Positions 1-5,934 of a DNA stretch of 8,490 bases are shown here, one piece after another. The position numbers and the translations under genes were made by a program. The notes under the pieces were generated by a model. That model ran no database searches. It was not told where the DNA came from and was given only the letters and a program-made list of their open reading frames with translations. Within the stretch, counting starts at the first letter, position 1; the number at the start of each line of letters is the position of its first letter. The stretch covers positions 1-8,490 of the forward strand of contig JAAZLD010000294.1 of the NCBI GenBank assembly GCA_012799495.1. The letters run 5' to 3'. Source of the DNA: Desulfitobacterium sp. GTDB taxonomy: Bacteria > Bacillota > Desulfitobacteriia > Desulfitobacteriales > Desulfitobacteriaceae.

Positions 1-75
1 CCTACCATTGTTGAAAAATATGTAAAGGGAGAATGGGGTAGGAAAACAGGTAAGGGGTTCTATGATTACTCATAA
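1..75 (+). CDS. hbd: 3-hydroxyacyl-CoA (3-hydroxybutyryl-CoA) dehydrogenase, C-terminal end only
   Basis: Only the last 24 codons and the TAA stop are in the window; the gene starts upstream. The visible C-terminus contains GRKTGKGFYDYS, the typical ending of the 3-hydroxyacyl-CoA dehydrogenase C-terminal domain, where the G-x-K-x-G-x-G-F-Y-x-Y pattern is highly conserved. Enzymes of this family carry out the NAD(P)-dependent interconversion of 3-hydroxybutyryl-CoA and acetoacetyl-CoA in the cytosol. The following acyl-CoA dehydrogenase and thiolase genes supply neighbouring steps of the same C4 pathway, which supports the assignment. The 99-nt gap to the next gene is longer than most gaps in the cluster and contains a palindrome, so a second promoter there is possible. 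Family assignment rests on a short tail plus context; the substrate chain length is inferred. Confidence 0.85.
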   Translation, partial: PTIVEKYVKGEWGRKTGKGFYDYS

Positions 76-123
76 GTGAAATTCAAGTATCCCCTTTGCT
101 ATCTGGAAAAAGCTACTATTTTC

Positions 124-139
124 ACAATAACTTTATTGT
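124..139. promoter_or_regulatory. 16-bp perfect palindrome, candidate operator
   Basis: ACAATAA-CT-TTATTGT is a perfect 7-bp inverted repeat around a 2-bp centre, 35 nt before the GTG start of the acyl-CoA dehydrogenase gene. The centre is too short for an RNA hairpin loop, so a dimeric repressor site is the more natural reading. The half-site orientation (ACAA...TTGT) is opposite to the Rex consensus. No convincing -35/-10 pair was found beside it, and the regulator is unknown. Confidence 0.4.
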
Positions 140-160
140 ACAGGAAGGACTAGATTGGAC

Positions 161-167
161 AAGGAGG
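161..167 (+). promoter_or_regulatory. ribosome binding site fixing the GTG start of the acyl-CoA dehydrogenase
   Basis: AAGGAGG lies 7 nt before the GTG at 175. This spacing supports GTG as the true start, and no in-frame ATG nearby has a comparable site. Confidence 0.85.
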
Positions 168-174
168 GGTTTTA

Positions 175-1323
175 GTGGATTTATCTACTGAGGAACTTAA
201 TATTATTCTGCAAACAGTACGGACATTTATGAAAAAAGAAGTAGAACCTCTAGCCGAAAAAATGGAAGAGGAAGATGAGATTCCTCGCAGTTTACTAGAT
301 AAAGCGGCTGAAATGGGCTTATTTGGTATTAGTATTCCCCAGGAATATGGTGGATTAGGAACCGGAATGGTGGGCAAAGCGTCTATTTTCCAGGAGTTAG
401 GTAAAGGACCTAACTGCTTTATCTCAGTTATAGGCTGTCATAATGGAATAGGTAGCGTAGGAATCGTCATGGAAGGAAATGAAGAGCAAAAAGAACGCTA
501 TCTACCGAAAATGGCCTCTGGGGAATGGATTGGGGCTTTTGCTCTCACAGAAGCTTCCGCTGGTTCAGACGCTTCTGCTATCAAAACTACAGCAGTCCGT
601 AAAGGAGATAAATATATCCTTAATGGAACGAAACAATTTATCACTAATGGTGATATTGCTCATGTCTTTACAGTGATGGCTGTAACGGATAAGAGTAAGG
701 GAGCCAAAGGAATTACCTCTTTTATTGTGGAGCGGGATTTCCCCGGTTTTTCCATAGGAAAAAAAGAAGTGAAAATGGGTTTACGGGGTTCCCATACTAC
801 AGAGCTAATTTTTGATAATTGTGAAGTTCCTGTGGAAAATGTCTTGGGTGAAGAAGGTAGAGGGTATGTTAATGCTCTTAAGATCTTAGCTAATGGCCGG
901 GCCGGATTAGCTGCTCGTTGCTTAGGTTCCTGTGAAAAATTGCTGGAAATTAGCTTAACATATGCCACCCAGCGAGTTCAATTTGGTAAGCCCATATTTG
1001 AAAATCAAATTATTCAGCACTACTTAGCTAATATGGCTATTGAAATAGAAGCCTTACGTTCTCTGATCTATGATGTGGCTCGTAAAGTTGACAATGGCGA
1101 GAAGGTAATTAAAGAAGCAGCTATTGTTAAAGCTTTCGGGTCAGAAGTGTATGGACGGGTAGCGGATTTGGCTGTCCAGATTCATGGGGGAATGGGCTAT
1201 ATGCGAGAGTGCGAAGTTGAGCGTTACTACAGAGATGCCCGTATTACTCGGATCTATGAGGGAACATCAGAGATTCAGAGGAATATAATCGCTCGGCAAC
1301 TTAAGAAAGAATATGGCTTATAA
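175..1323 (+). CDS. acyl-CoA dehydrogenase, short-chain (butyryl-CoA dehydrogenase-like)
   Basis: A 382-residue cytosolic flavoprotein of normal family length, starting at GTG. It should interconvert short-chain acyl-CoA and trans-2-enoyl-CoA (probably butyryl-/crotonyl-CoA) using FAD, exchanging electrons with EtfBA encoded downstream. The N-terminal helical domain spans about residues 1-115, the middle beta domain about 117-215 and the C-terminal helical domain about 225-380. Family signature 1 appears as AFALTEASAGSD at 121-132 (the usual Pro after TE is Ala). Signature 2 runs over QIHGGMGY at 335-342 and the stretch up to RIYEGTSEIQR at 359-369. Glu362 in YEGTSE is at the usual catalytic-base position of short- and medium-chain enzymes. 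The genes on both sides belong to C4 acyl-CoA metabolism, and thiolase follows after 44 nt. Family is certain; butyryl-CoA preference is inferred from context. Confidence 0.95.
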   Translation: MDLSTEELNIILQTVRTFMKKEVEPLAEKMEEEDEIPRSLLDKAAEMGLFGISIPQEYGGLGTGMVGKASIFQELGKGPNCFISVIGCHNGIGSVGIVMEGNEEQKERYLPKMASGEWIGAFALTEASAGSDASAIKTTAVRKGDKYILNGTKQFITNGDIAHVFTVMAVTDKSKGAKGITSFIVERDFPGFSIGKKEVKMGLRGSHTTELIFDNCEVPVENVLGEEGRGYVNALKILANGRAGLAARCLGSCEKLLEISLTYATQRVQFGKPIFENQIIQHYLANMAIEIEALRSLIYDVARKVDNGEKVIKEAAIVKAFGSEVYGRVADLAVQIHGGMGYMRECEVERYYRDARITRIYEGTSEIQRNIIARQLKKEYGL

Positions 1324-1354
1324 GAATTTGGTTTTTAAGGAGAATACTGCTATT

Positions 1355-1360
1355 AGGAGG
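1355..1360 (+). promoter_or_regulatory. ribosome binding site that favours ATG 1368 over TTG 1365
   Basis: AGGAGG is 7 nt from the ATG at 1368 but only 4 nt from the adjacent in-frame TTG at 1365. The spacing favours the ATG, giving a protein beginning MREAVIVAG, which matches the usual thiolase N-terminus. Confidence 0.8.
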
Positions 1361-1367
1361 TAGATTG

Positions 1368-2558
1368 ATGAGGGAGGCAGTTATCGTAGCGGGGCTTCGC
1401 ACAGCTATTGGTAGAGTGGGGGGTACCCTTAAAGATGTTGAAGTAGACTATTTTACTTCAGCTATCATGAGGGAAATCCTTCAAAGGACAGGAATCCCCG
1501 GAACTGCTGTGGATGAAGTTATCCTTGGACATACGAAACAAAGTGGGGACAACCCCAACTTAGCGCGACTTGCTTTGTTAAGAGCTGATATGCCTGAAGA
1601 TATACCTGCTTACACAGTCCATCGTCAATGTGGTTCAGGTTTGACTTCTGTAAATAACGCAGCCCAAGCAATTTGGGCAGGAACTGCAGATGTGATTATG
1701 GCAGGTGGAGCAGAGAGTATGAGCACAGCTCCCTACTATCTGCGGAATGCACGGTATGGATTTAGGATGGGTAATGGAGAGATCTTGGATTCTAATACAG
1801 AAAGTCAGCCTCGCTGTCAGCCAGAAGATAAATATGGACGCTTGACTATGGGTCTGACAGCTGAAAACCTGGCAGAAATGTATAAGATCAGTAGGGAAGA
1901 ACAAGATGAGTTTGCCCTTCAGAGCCAAGAACGAGCTTTCGCTGCTATTGAAAAGGGATTGTTCAAGGACGAAATTCTTCCCTACGAAGTGCGTTCTAAA
2001 AAAGAAACTATCATCTTTGATACTGACGAGCATCCCCGACGGACCAGTATGGAGAAATTAGCAAAATTACCTCCTGTTTTTAAAGAGGGAGGAACAGTTA
2101 CTGCTGGTAACTCTAGTGGTCGTAATGACGGAGCTGCAGTTCTAATGATTATGACTCCAGAGAAAGCGGAAGAATTTGGACTAAAACCTTTAGCTCGTAT
2201 TATTGGTATCGGTGCTAAAGGTGCACCACCTCAGATTATGGGGATCGGTCCAGTAGGGGCATCCCAAGTAGCCCTTAAAATGGCCGGCTTGGATATTAAG
2301 GATATCGATCTAATCGAATTGAATGAAGCCTTTGCTGCTCAATCTTTAGCGGTTATCAAAGAAATGGGCTTGGATCAAGCCAAAACCAATGTCAATGGTG
2401 GAGCTATCGCTCTCGGACATCCTTTAGGGGCAACTGGAGCCATAATTCTAATTAAGTTAATCAATGAGCTGAAACGTCAAGGTAAGAAATATGGCTTAGC
2501 AACTTTATGTATTGGAGGGGGTCAAGGTATTTCTACAGTAGTAGAGAACCTGAATTAA
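1368..2558 (+). CDS. thlA: thiolase, acetyl-CoA C-acetyltransferase
   Basis: A 396-residue cytosolic thiolase of standard length. It reversibly condenses two acetyl-CoA to acetoacetyl-CoA, or cleaves acetoacetyl-CoA in the oxidative direction. The nucleophilic cysteine is Cys88 in HRQCGSG. The second catalytic set is visible as NEAFAAQ at about 323-329, His351 in GGAIALGHPLGATGA, and Cys381 in CIGGGQG. TAGNSSGRNDGAA near 244-256 is the conserved loop joining the two thiolase halves. The start is taken as ATG 1368 rather than the adjacent TTG 1365 because of ribosome-binding-site spacing. It sits between the acyl-CoA dehydrogenase and the DUF362 gene with gaps of 44 and 45 nt, so cotranscription is likely. 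The acetyl-CoA-forming specificity (over longer-chain 3-ketoacyl-CoA) is inferred from neighbours and length. The symbol follows clostridial usage. Confidence 0.94.
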   Translation: MREAVIVAGLRTAIGRVGGTLKDVEVDYFTSAIMREILQRTGIPGTAVDEVILGHTKQSGDNPNLARLALLRADMPEDIPAYTVHRQCGSGLTSVNNAAQAIWAGTADVIMAGGAESMSTAPYYLRNARYGFRMGNGEILDSNTESQPRCQPEDKYGRLTMGLTAENLAEMYKISREEQDEFALQSQERAFAAIEKGLFKDEILPYEVRSKKETIIFDTDEHPRRTSMEKLAKLPPVFKEGGTVTAGNSSGRNDGAAVLMIMTPEKAEEFGLKPLARIIGIGAKGAPPQIMGIGPVGASQVALKMAGLDIKDIDLIELNEAFAAQSLAVIKEMGLDQAKTNVNGGAIALGHPLGATGAIILIKLINELKRQGKKYGLATLCIGGGQGISTVVENLN

Positions 2559-2603
2559 TAAGAATTAAGACAAGATAGAGAAAGATGACGGGGAGGTAAT
2601 GTC

Positions 2604-3905
2604 ATGGAAAAAGCATCTGTAGCCTTGGTGAAGGTTTCCCAAGTATATGATTCCTTAAGAGAAGCTTTAGAACTAAGTAATGGTCTGAGTGGTTTAGAGA
2701 AAGATGAGCGAATTCTCATTAAGCCTAATATTGTAAGCTGGGATTTTCAACTGCCATTCCCGCCCTTTGGAGTTGTGACTACCAGTAAGGTAATGGAAGC
2801 TTTAGTGAGAATTTTAGCGGAAGAAGGATATAAGAATTTGATCATTGGGGAAGGGTCCCTACCTGGGCTTAAGCCCAAAGGTGATGAAATCTATGAAGCT
2901 CTAGGCTATACCAAACTCCAGGAACGTTATGGTGTAGAATTAGTAGATTTTAATAAAGAAAAGTTCATACCTACTGATTATGGAGATGGTTTTAAACTGG
3001 ATATTGCCCAAGAAGCTTTAGCTGTAGATAAAGTCATCAATGTCCCTGTTCTCAAAACTCATAATCAAGCCAAAGTATCCTTAGGGATCAAAAATCTAAA
3101 AGGATGCCTAAGTCGTCGCTCGAAGCAGTTTTGCCATGGCCTTGACCATGAAGAGCTGAACCTGACATTTCCTCGTATTATTGAAAAGCTCCCTGTAGCT
3201 TTAACTATTATCGATGGTTTATATACTTTGGAAAAGGGACCTGGCCCAACAGGTAAAGCCTATCCCAAAGGTCTACTCATCGCTTCCACAGACCCCTTTG
3301 CTTGCGACATAGTGGGAGCGGCAGTTTTAGGGTATGAAGCTAAAGATGTTCCACATTTGGTCCATTATGCTCAGCGTCACGGCTATAGTCTGGAAATGGA
3401 AGATTACCAAGTGCTTGGTGAAAAAGTTGCAGATCATGTAGAACCACTACCCTATGACTTCGAGTGGACAGAAGAGAATACTGGCCCTTTGGGATTCCAA
3501 AAAATGGGCATAGAAGGATTAGCTATCCGTAAATACGATAGTAGTCTTTGCACAGGATGTTCAGTCCAATTTAATCCCATGCTTATCCTTTTACAATCAG
3601 CTTTTAAGGGTGAACCTTTTGACAATATCGAACTGGTAAGTGGCAAAAAGCAAACAGCTTCACCAGGCTTTAATACTACTATTCTTTTTGGAAAATGCGC
3701 CTGTCAGTTAAATAAGGAAAACCCCAATATTAACAAAGCCATTACCTTATGGGGTTGTCCACCGAATCTAGAGAAGATGACTGAAGCTTTAGCTAAGGAA
3801 GGTTTACACTGCGACTATGAAGCCTATGTGGGATTCCGTCATTACCTATTTAACCGCTACAAAGATAAAGAAGGGTTTAGTTTAGAAGATTGGACAATTG
3901 CGTAG
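2604..3905 (+). CDS. DUF362 domain protein with C-terminal cysteine cluster, possible Fe-S protein
   Basis: A 433-residue protein with no signal peptide or membrane segment that I can see. The DUF362 domain covers about residues 5-245: KPNIVSWD at 40-47, GEGS at 82-85, VPVLKTHNQAKVSLGIKNLKG at about 147-167, and DGLYTLEKGPGPTGKAYPKG at 204-223 followed by STDPFACD at 228-235 are typical of that family. The C-terminal part (about 300-433) is not an ordinary 2[4Fe-4S] ferredoxin domain. Its cysteines are C316-x2-C319, C365-x-C367, C385 and C403, a pattern that could bind an Fe-S cluster. Start ATG 2604 has GGGAGGT 6 nt upstream. The gene lies inside the cluster, 45 nt after thiolase and 74 nt before etfB, which suggests a job in the pathway, perhaps electron transfer or cofactor handling. 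Family confidence is high; the function is unknown. Confidence 0.85.
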   Translation: MEKASVALVKVSQVYDSLREALELSNGLSGLEKDERILIKPNIVSWDFQLPFPPFGVVTTSKVMEALVRILAEEGYKNLIIGEGSLPGLKPKGDEIYEALGYTKLQERYGVELVDFNKEKFIPTDYGDGFKLDIAQEALAVDKVINVPVLKTHNQAKVSLGIKNLKGCLSRRSKQFCHGLDHEELNLTFPRIIEKLPVALTIIDGLYTLEKGPGPTGKAYPKGLLIASTDPFACDIVGAAVLGYEAKDVPHLVHYAQRHGYSLEMEDYQVLGEKVADHVEPLPYDFEWTEENTGPLGFQKMGIEGLAIRKYDSSLCTGCSVQFNPMLILLQSAFKGEPFDNIELVSGKKQTASPGFNTTILFGKCACQLNKENPNINKAITLWGCPPNLEKMTEALAKEGLHCDYEAYVGFRHYLFNRYKDKEGFSLEDWTIA

Positions 3906-3941
3906 TTATTGTGAGTAGTAAGTGCTAGGAGATACTGGGAG

Positions 3942-3963
3942 TAGTTAAAGGTTGATTTAACTA
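3942..3963 (+). promoter_or_regulatory. inverted repeat just before the etfB ribosome binding site
   Basis: TAGTTAAA (3942-3949) and TTTAACTA (3956-3963) form a perfect 8-bp inverted repeat around the 6-nt loop GGTTGA, ending about 3 nt before the etfB Shine-Dalgarno region (AGGAGG at 3967-3972). It could be an AT-rich RNA hairpin tuning etfB translation or a protein-binding site. It lacks the GC content and T-run of a terminator. The role is not established. Confidence 0.4.
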
Positions 3964-3979
3964 AGAAGGAGGAGAAAAC

Positions 3980-4753
3980 ATGAACATTGTGGTTTGTATT
4001 AAACAGACCTTTGATACGGAAGCCAAAATAGCCCTAGACAGTCAAGGTAAAATCGATTCCCAAGGGGTTAACTTGATTATCAATCCTTATGATGAATTTG
4101 CCATCGAAGAAGGAATCCGTCTCAAGGAGCAACTTGGTGGTGAAGTAACAGTAGTGTCCTTAGGAGGAGAGCGGGCTCAAGAAGCTATCCGGACAGCTTT
4201 AGCTATGGGAGCAGATAAGGGAATTTTAGTAAGCGATCCTAGCCTTGAAGAAGTGGACGAGTGGGTAGCTGCGGAGGTACTGGCTAAGGCTGTAGAAGGG
4301 ATCTCTTATGATCTCTTGCTAGCAGGACGGATTGCCATTGATGATGGGTCTGCTCAAGTAGCAGTTCGCTTAGCTGAAAAGTTGGGAGTTCCATCTGTAA
4401 GCAGTGTTTTAAAAATAGAAGCAGATGGGGAAAAAATCACAGCTGTACGGGAAATAGATGGAGGCACGGAAACTCTAGAAATACCGTTGCCAGCAATGGT
4501 TACAGCTCAAAAGGGCTTAAACGAACCTCGCTATCCATCAGTTGCAGGAATTATGAAAGCTAAGAGAAAGCCCCTCAATGTTGTATCCTTAGCTGACTTA
4601 GGTCTTAATGCTGGGGATTTAAGTCCTAAAATGGTTGTGGATAGCACAGCTCTACCTGAGGCTCGTAAAGGTGGTCGTAAGTTGGAAGGAGAGCCTGATC
4701 AAGTAGCTAAAGAACTAGTCCAATTACTACGAGATGAAGCAAAAGTAATTTAA
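3980..4753 (+). CDS. etfB: electron transfer flavoprotein beta subunit
   Basis: A 257-residue soluble subunit of the EtfBA heterodimer, which accepts electrons from acyl-CoA dehydrogenase (or donates them in the reductive direction). The opening NIVVCIKQTFDTEAKI and INPYDEFAIEEGIRLKE at 34-50 closely follow the classical EtfB N-terminus. The nucleotide-binding motif reads AGRIAIDDGSAQVAVRLAE (115-133), and the family signature lies in LPAMVTAQKGLNEPRYPS (170-187). IMKAKRKPL at 191-199 corresponds to the dehydrogenase-recognition loop region of characterised Etf. From memory of the families, the FDTE opening and the DDGSAQ loop look closer to Bacillus/mitochondrial-type Etf (AMP-binding beta subunit) than to bifurcating clostridial EtfB with DGDTAQVGP. 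That subtype call is tentative. AGGAGG lies 7 nt upstream of the ATG, and etfA follows after 22 nt. Confidence 0.96.
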   Translation: MNIVVCIKQTFDTEAKIALDSQGKIDSQGVNLIINPYDEFAIEEGIRLKEQLGGEVTVVSLGGERAQEAIRTALAMGADKGILVSDPSLEEVDEWVAAEVLAKAVEGISYDLLLAGRIAIDDGSAQVAVRLAEKLGVPSVSSVLKIEADGEKITAVREIDGGTETLEIPLPAMVTAQKGLNEPRYPSVAGIMKAKRKPLNVVSLADLGLNAGDLSPKMVVDSTALPEARKGGRKLEGEPDQVAKELVQLLRDEAKVI

Positions 4754-4775
4754 ACAGAGAAAGGAGCAAAAAATT

Positions 4776-5765
4776 ATGCCAAGTGGATTATGGGTTTTTA
4801 TTGAACAGCAAAAGGGCCAAATCCGTAAAGTTTCTCTGGAATTATTAAGTGAAGGCCGCAAAGTTGCTGATGAATTAAATCTAGAATTAGGAGCGGTAGT
4901 TTTAGGAGAAGGAGTCTCCGAACTGGCTAAAGAGGCTATTAGTTATGGCGCAGATATAGTTTATGTGGCAGATAACTCTGATCTAGCTAATTACACTACT
5001 GGAGCTTATACTTCTGTTCTTAATAAACTCATTCGGGAAAAGGAACCTCAAATCTTCCTCTTGGGAAATACTGCCATTGGTAAAGATTTGGCACCCCGTT
5101 TAGCCCAAAGGTTAGGAGTGGGACTAGCATCAGATTGTACAGCTATGGAAACTCATCCAGAGAATTTGTTAGTCTTTACCCGTCCTGTTTATGCAGGGAA
5201 AGCACTTAATAAGGTGAGTAGCCAAGTTCGCCCAATTTTAGCTACTATTCGTCCCAATACTTTCCCTTTAGCCCAGCCAGATCCAGGCCGAGAGGGAAAA
5301 GTTGAAAATGTTGATGGAGCAATTGATCCAGCAGATCTTAAAGCTATTGTGAAAGATATTGTCTTAGCAGCTTCAGAACGTCCCGAATTGACAGAGGCAA
5401 ATATTATTGTCTCTGGTGGCCGAGGAATGAAAGGTCCGGAACATTTCGCTATGCTTGAGGAATTGGCTGATGTATTAGGAGCTGCTGTAGGGGCTTCTCG
5501 TGCAGCTGTAGATTCAGGATGGAGAGAACATGAATTCCAAGTAGGTCAAACAGGAAAAACAGTATCACCGACTCTTTATATTGCCTGTGGAATAAGCGTA
5601 GCAATTCAACACTTAGCAGGAATGGGTTCTTCTAAAGTTATCGTAGCTATCAATAAAGACCCAGAAGCGAATATATTCAATGTTGCTGATTACGGTATTG
5701 TAGGGGATGTATTTGATGTGGTTCCCATCTTAACTGAGGAATTTAAAAAAGTAGTTAGTGAGTAA
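4776..5765 (+). CDS. etfA: electron transfer flavoprotein alpha subunit
   Basis: A 329-residue FAD-binding partner of EtfB, of normal length and without the extra N-terminal ferredoxin domain found in some anaerobic EtfA proteins. The N-terminal domain (about 1-190) begins GLWVFIEQQKGQIRKVSLELL. The C-terminal FAD domain (about 205-325) shows SGGRGMKG at 213-220, GASRAAVDSGW at 239-249, VGQTGKTVSPTLYIACGIS at 256-274, and INKDPEANIFNVADYGIVGD at 292-311, all typical flavin contacts. One departure is Val275, giving GISVAIQH where the alpha-subunit signature normally reads GISGAIQH. AAGGAG sits 9 nt before the ATG. It is the last gene of the tightly spaced block; the next gene follows after 169 nt. 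Identity is certain; the effect of the Val is unknown. Confidence 0.96.
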   Translation: MPSGLWVFIEQQKGQIRKVSLELLSEGRKVADELNLELGAVVLGEGVSELAKEAISYGADIVYVADNSDLANYTTGAYTSVLNKLIREKEPQIFLLGNTAIGKDLAPRLAQRLGVGLASDCTAMETHPENLLVFTRPVYAGKALNKVSSQVRPILATIRPNTFPLAQPDPGREGKVENVDGAIDPADLKAIVKDIVLAASERPELTEANIIVSGGRGMKGPEHFAMLEELADVLGAAVGASRAAVDSGWREHEFQVGQTGKTVSPTLYIACGISVAIQHLAGMGSSKVIVAINKDPEANIFNVADYGIVGDVFDVVPILTEEFKKVVSE

Positions 5766-5766
5766 T

Positions 5767-5786
5767 ATTCAATAACATTCAATAAC
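5767..5786. repeat. two direct copies of a 10-bp unit
   Basis: ATTCAATAAC occurs twice head to tail immediately after the etfA stop codon, followed by the related ATAATCAATA. This is probably low-complexity drift in AT-rich spacer DNA. Confidence 0.6.
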
Positions 5787-5820
5787 ATAATCAATAGGTA
5801 ACGGGTAGAGAGATTTGTGG

Positions 5821-5868
5821 AGATAAAAATATAGATAAAAGTATAGATAAAAGTATAGATAAAAATAT
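5821..5868. repeat. four tandem 12-bp repeats (AGATAAAARTAT)
   Basis: Four adjacent 12-bp units lie in the etfA/CoA-transferase spacer. Units 1 and 4 are AGATAAAAATAT; units 2 and 3 are AGATAAAAGTAT. The array is exact apart from this A/G position, so it looks recently expanded. It contains several TATAGAT/TATAAA-like strings but no clear -35 at a suitable distance. It could be a slippage-prone tract changing the spacing of upstream elements, an AT-rich protein-binding array, or a neutral microsatellite. Confidence 0.9.
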
Positions 5869-5934
5869 TTTAGGGGAAACGGTGGAAAAGGAGTAGAGAA
5901 ATATATTTATTTGATGTGAGGAGGATAAATTGAG

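Noticed and set aside
110..127. Possible Rex operator before the acyl-CoA dehydrogenase
   Set aside because: Only the TTCACAA half-site (121-127) is present; the matching TTGTGAA half at the required distance is not.
1365..1367. TTG as the thiolase start, one codon before the ATG
   Set aside because: It would be only 4 nt from AGGAGG, and the ATG at 1368 has better spacing and gives the usual thiolase N-terminus.
1635..2033. A 132-codon open frame on the - strand within the thiolase gene
   Set aside because: It lies wholly inside a certain thiolase coding region, its product is cysteine- and serine-rich with no family resemblance, and it is best explained as a frame shadow.
5815..5843. Promoter for the CoA-transferase using TTGTGG and the AT-rich repeats as -10
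   Set aside because: No -10-like hexamer falls at 16-18 bp from TTGTGG; the nearest TATAGA strings are at unsuitable distances.
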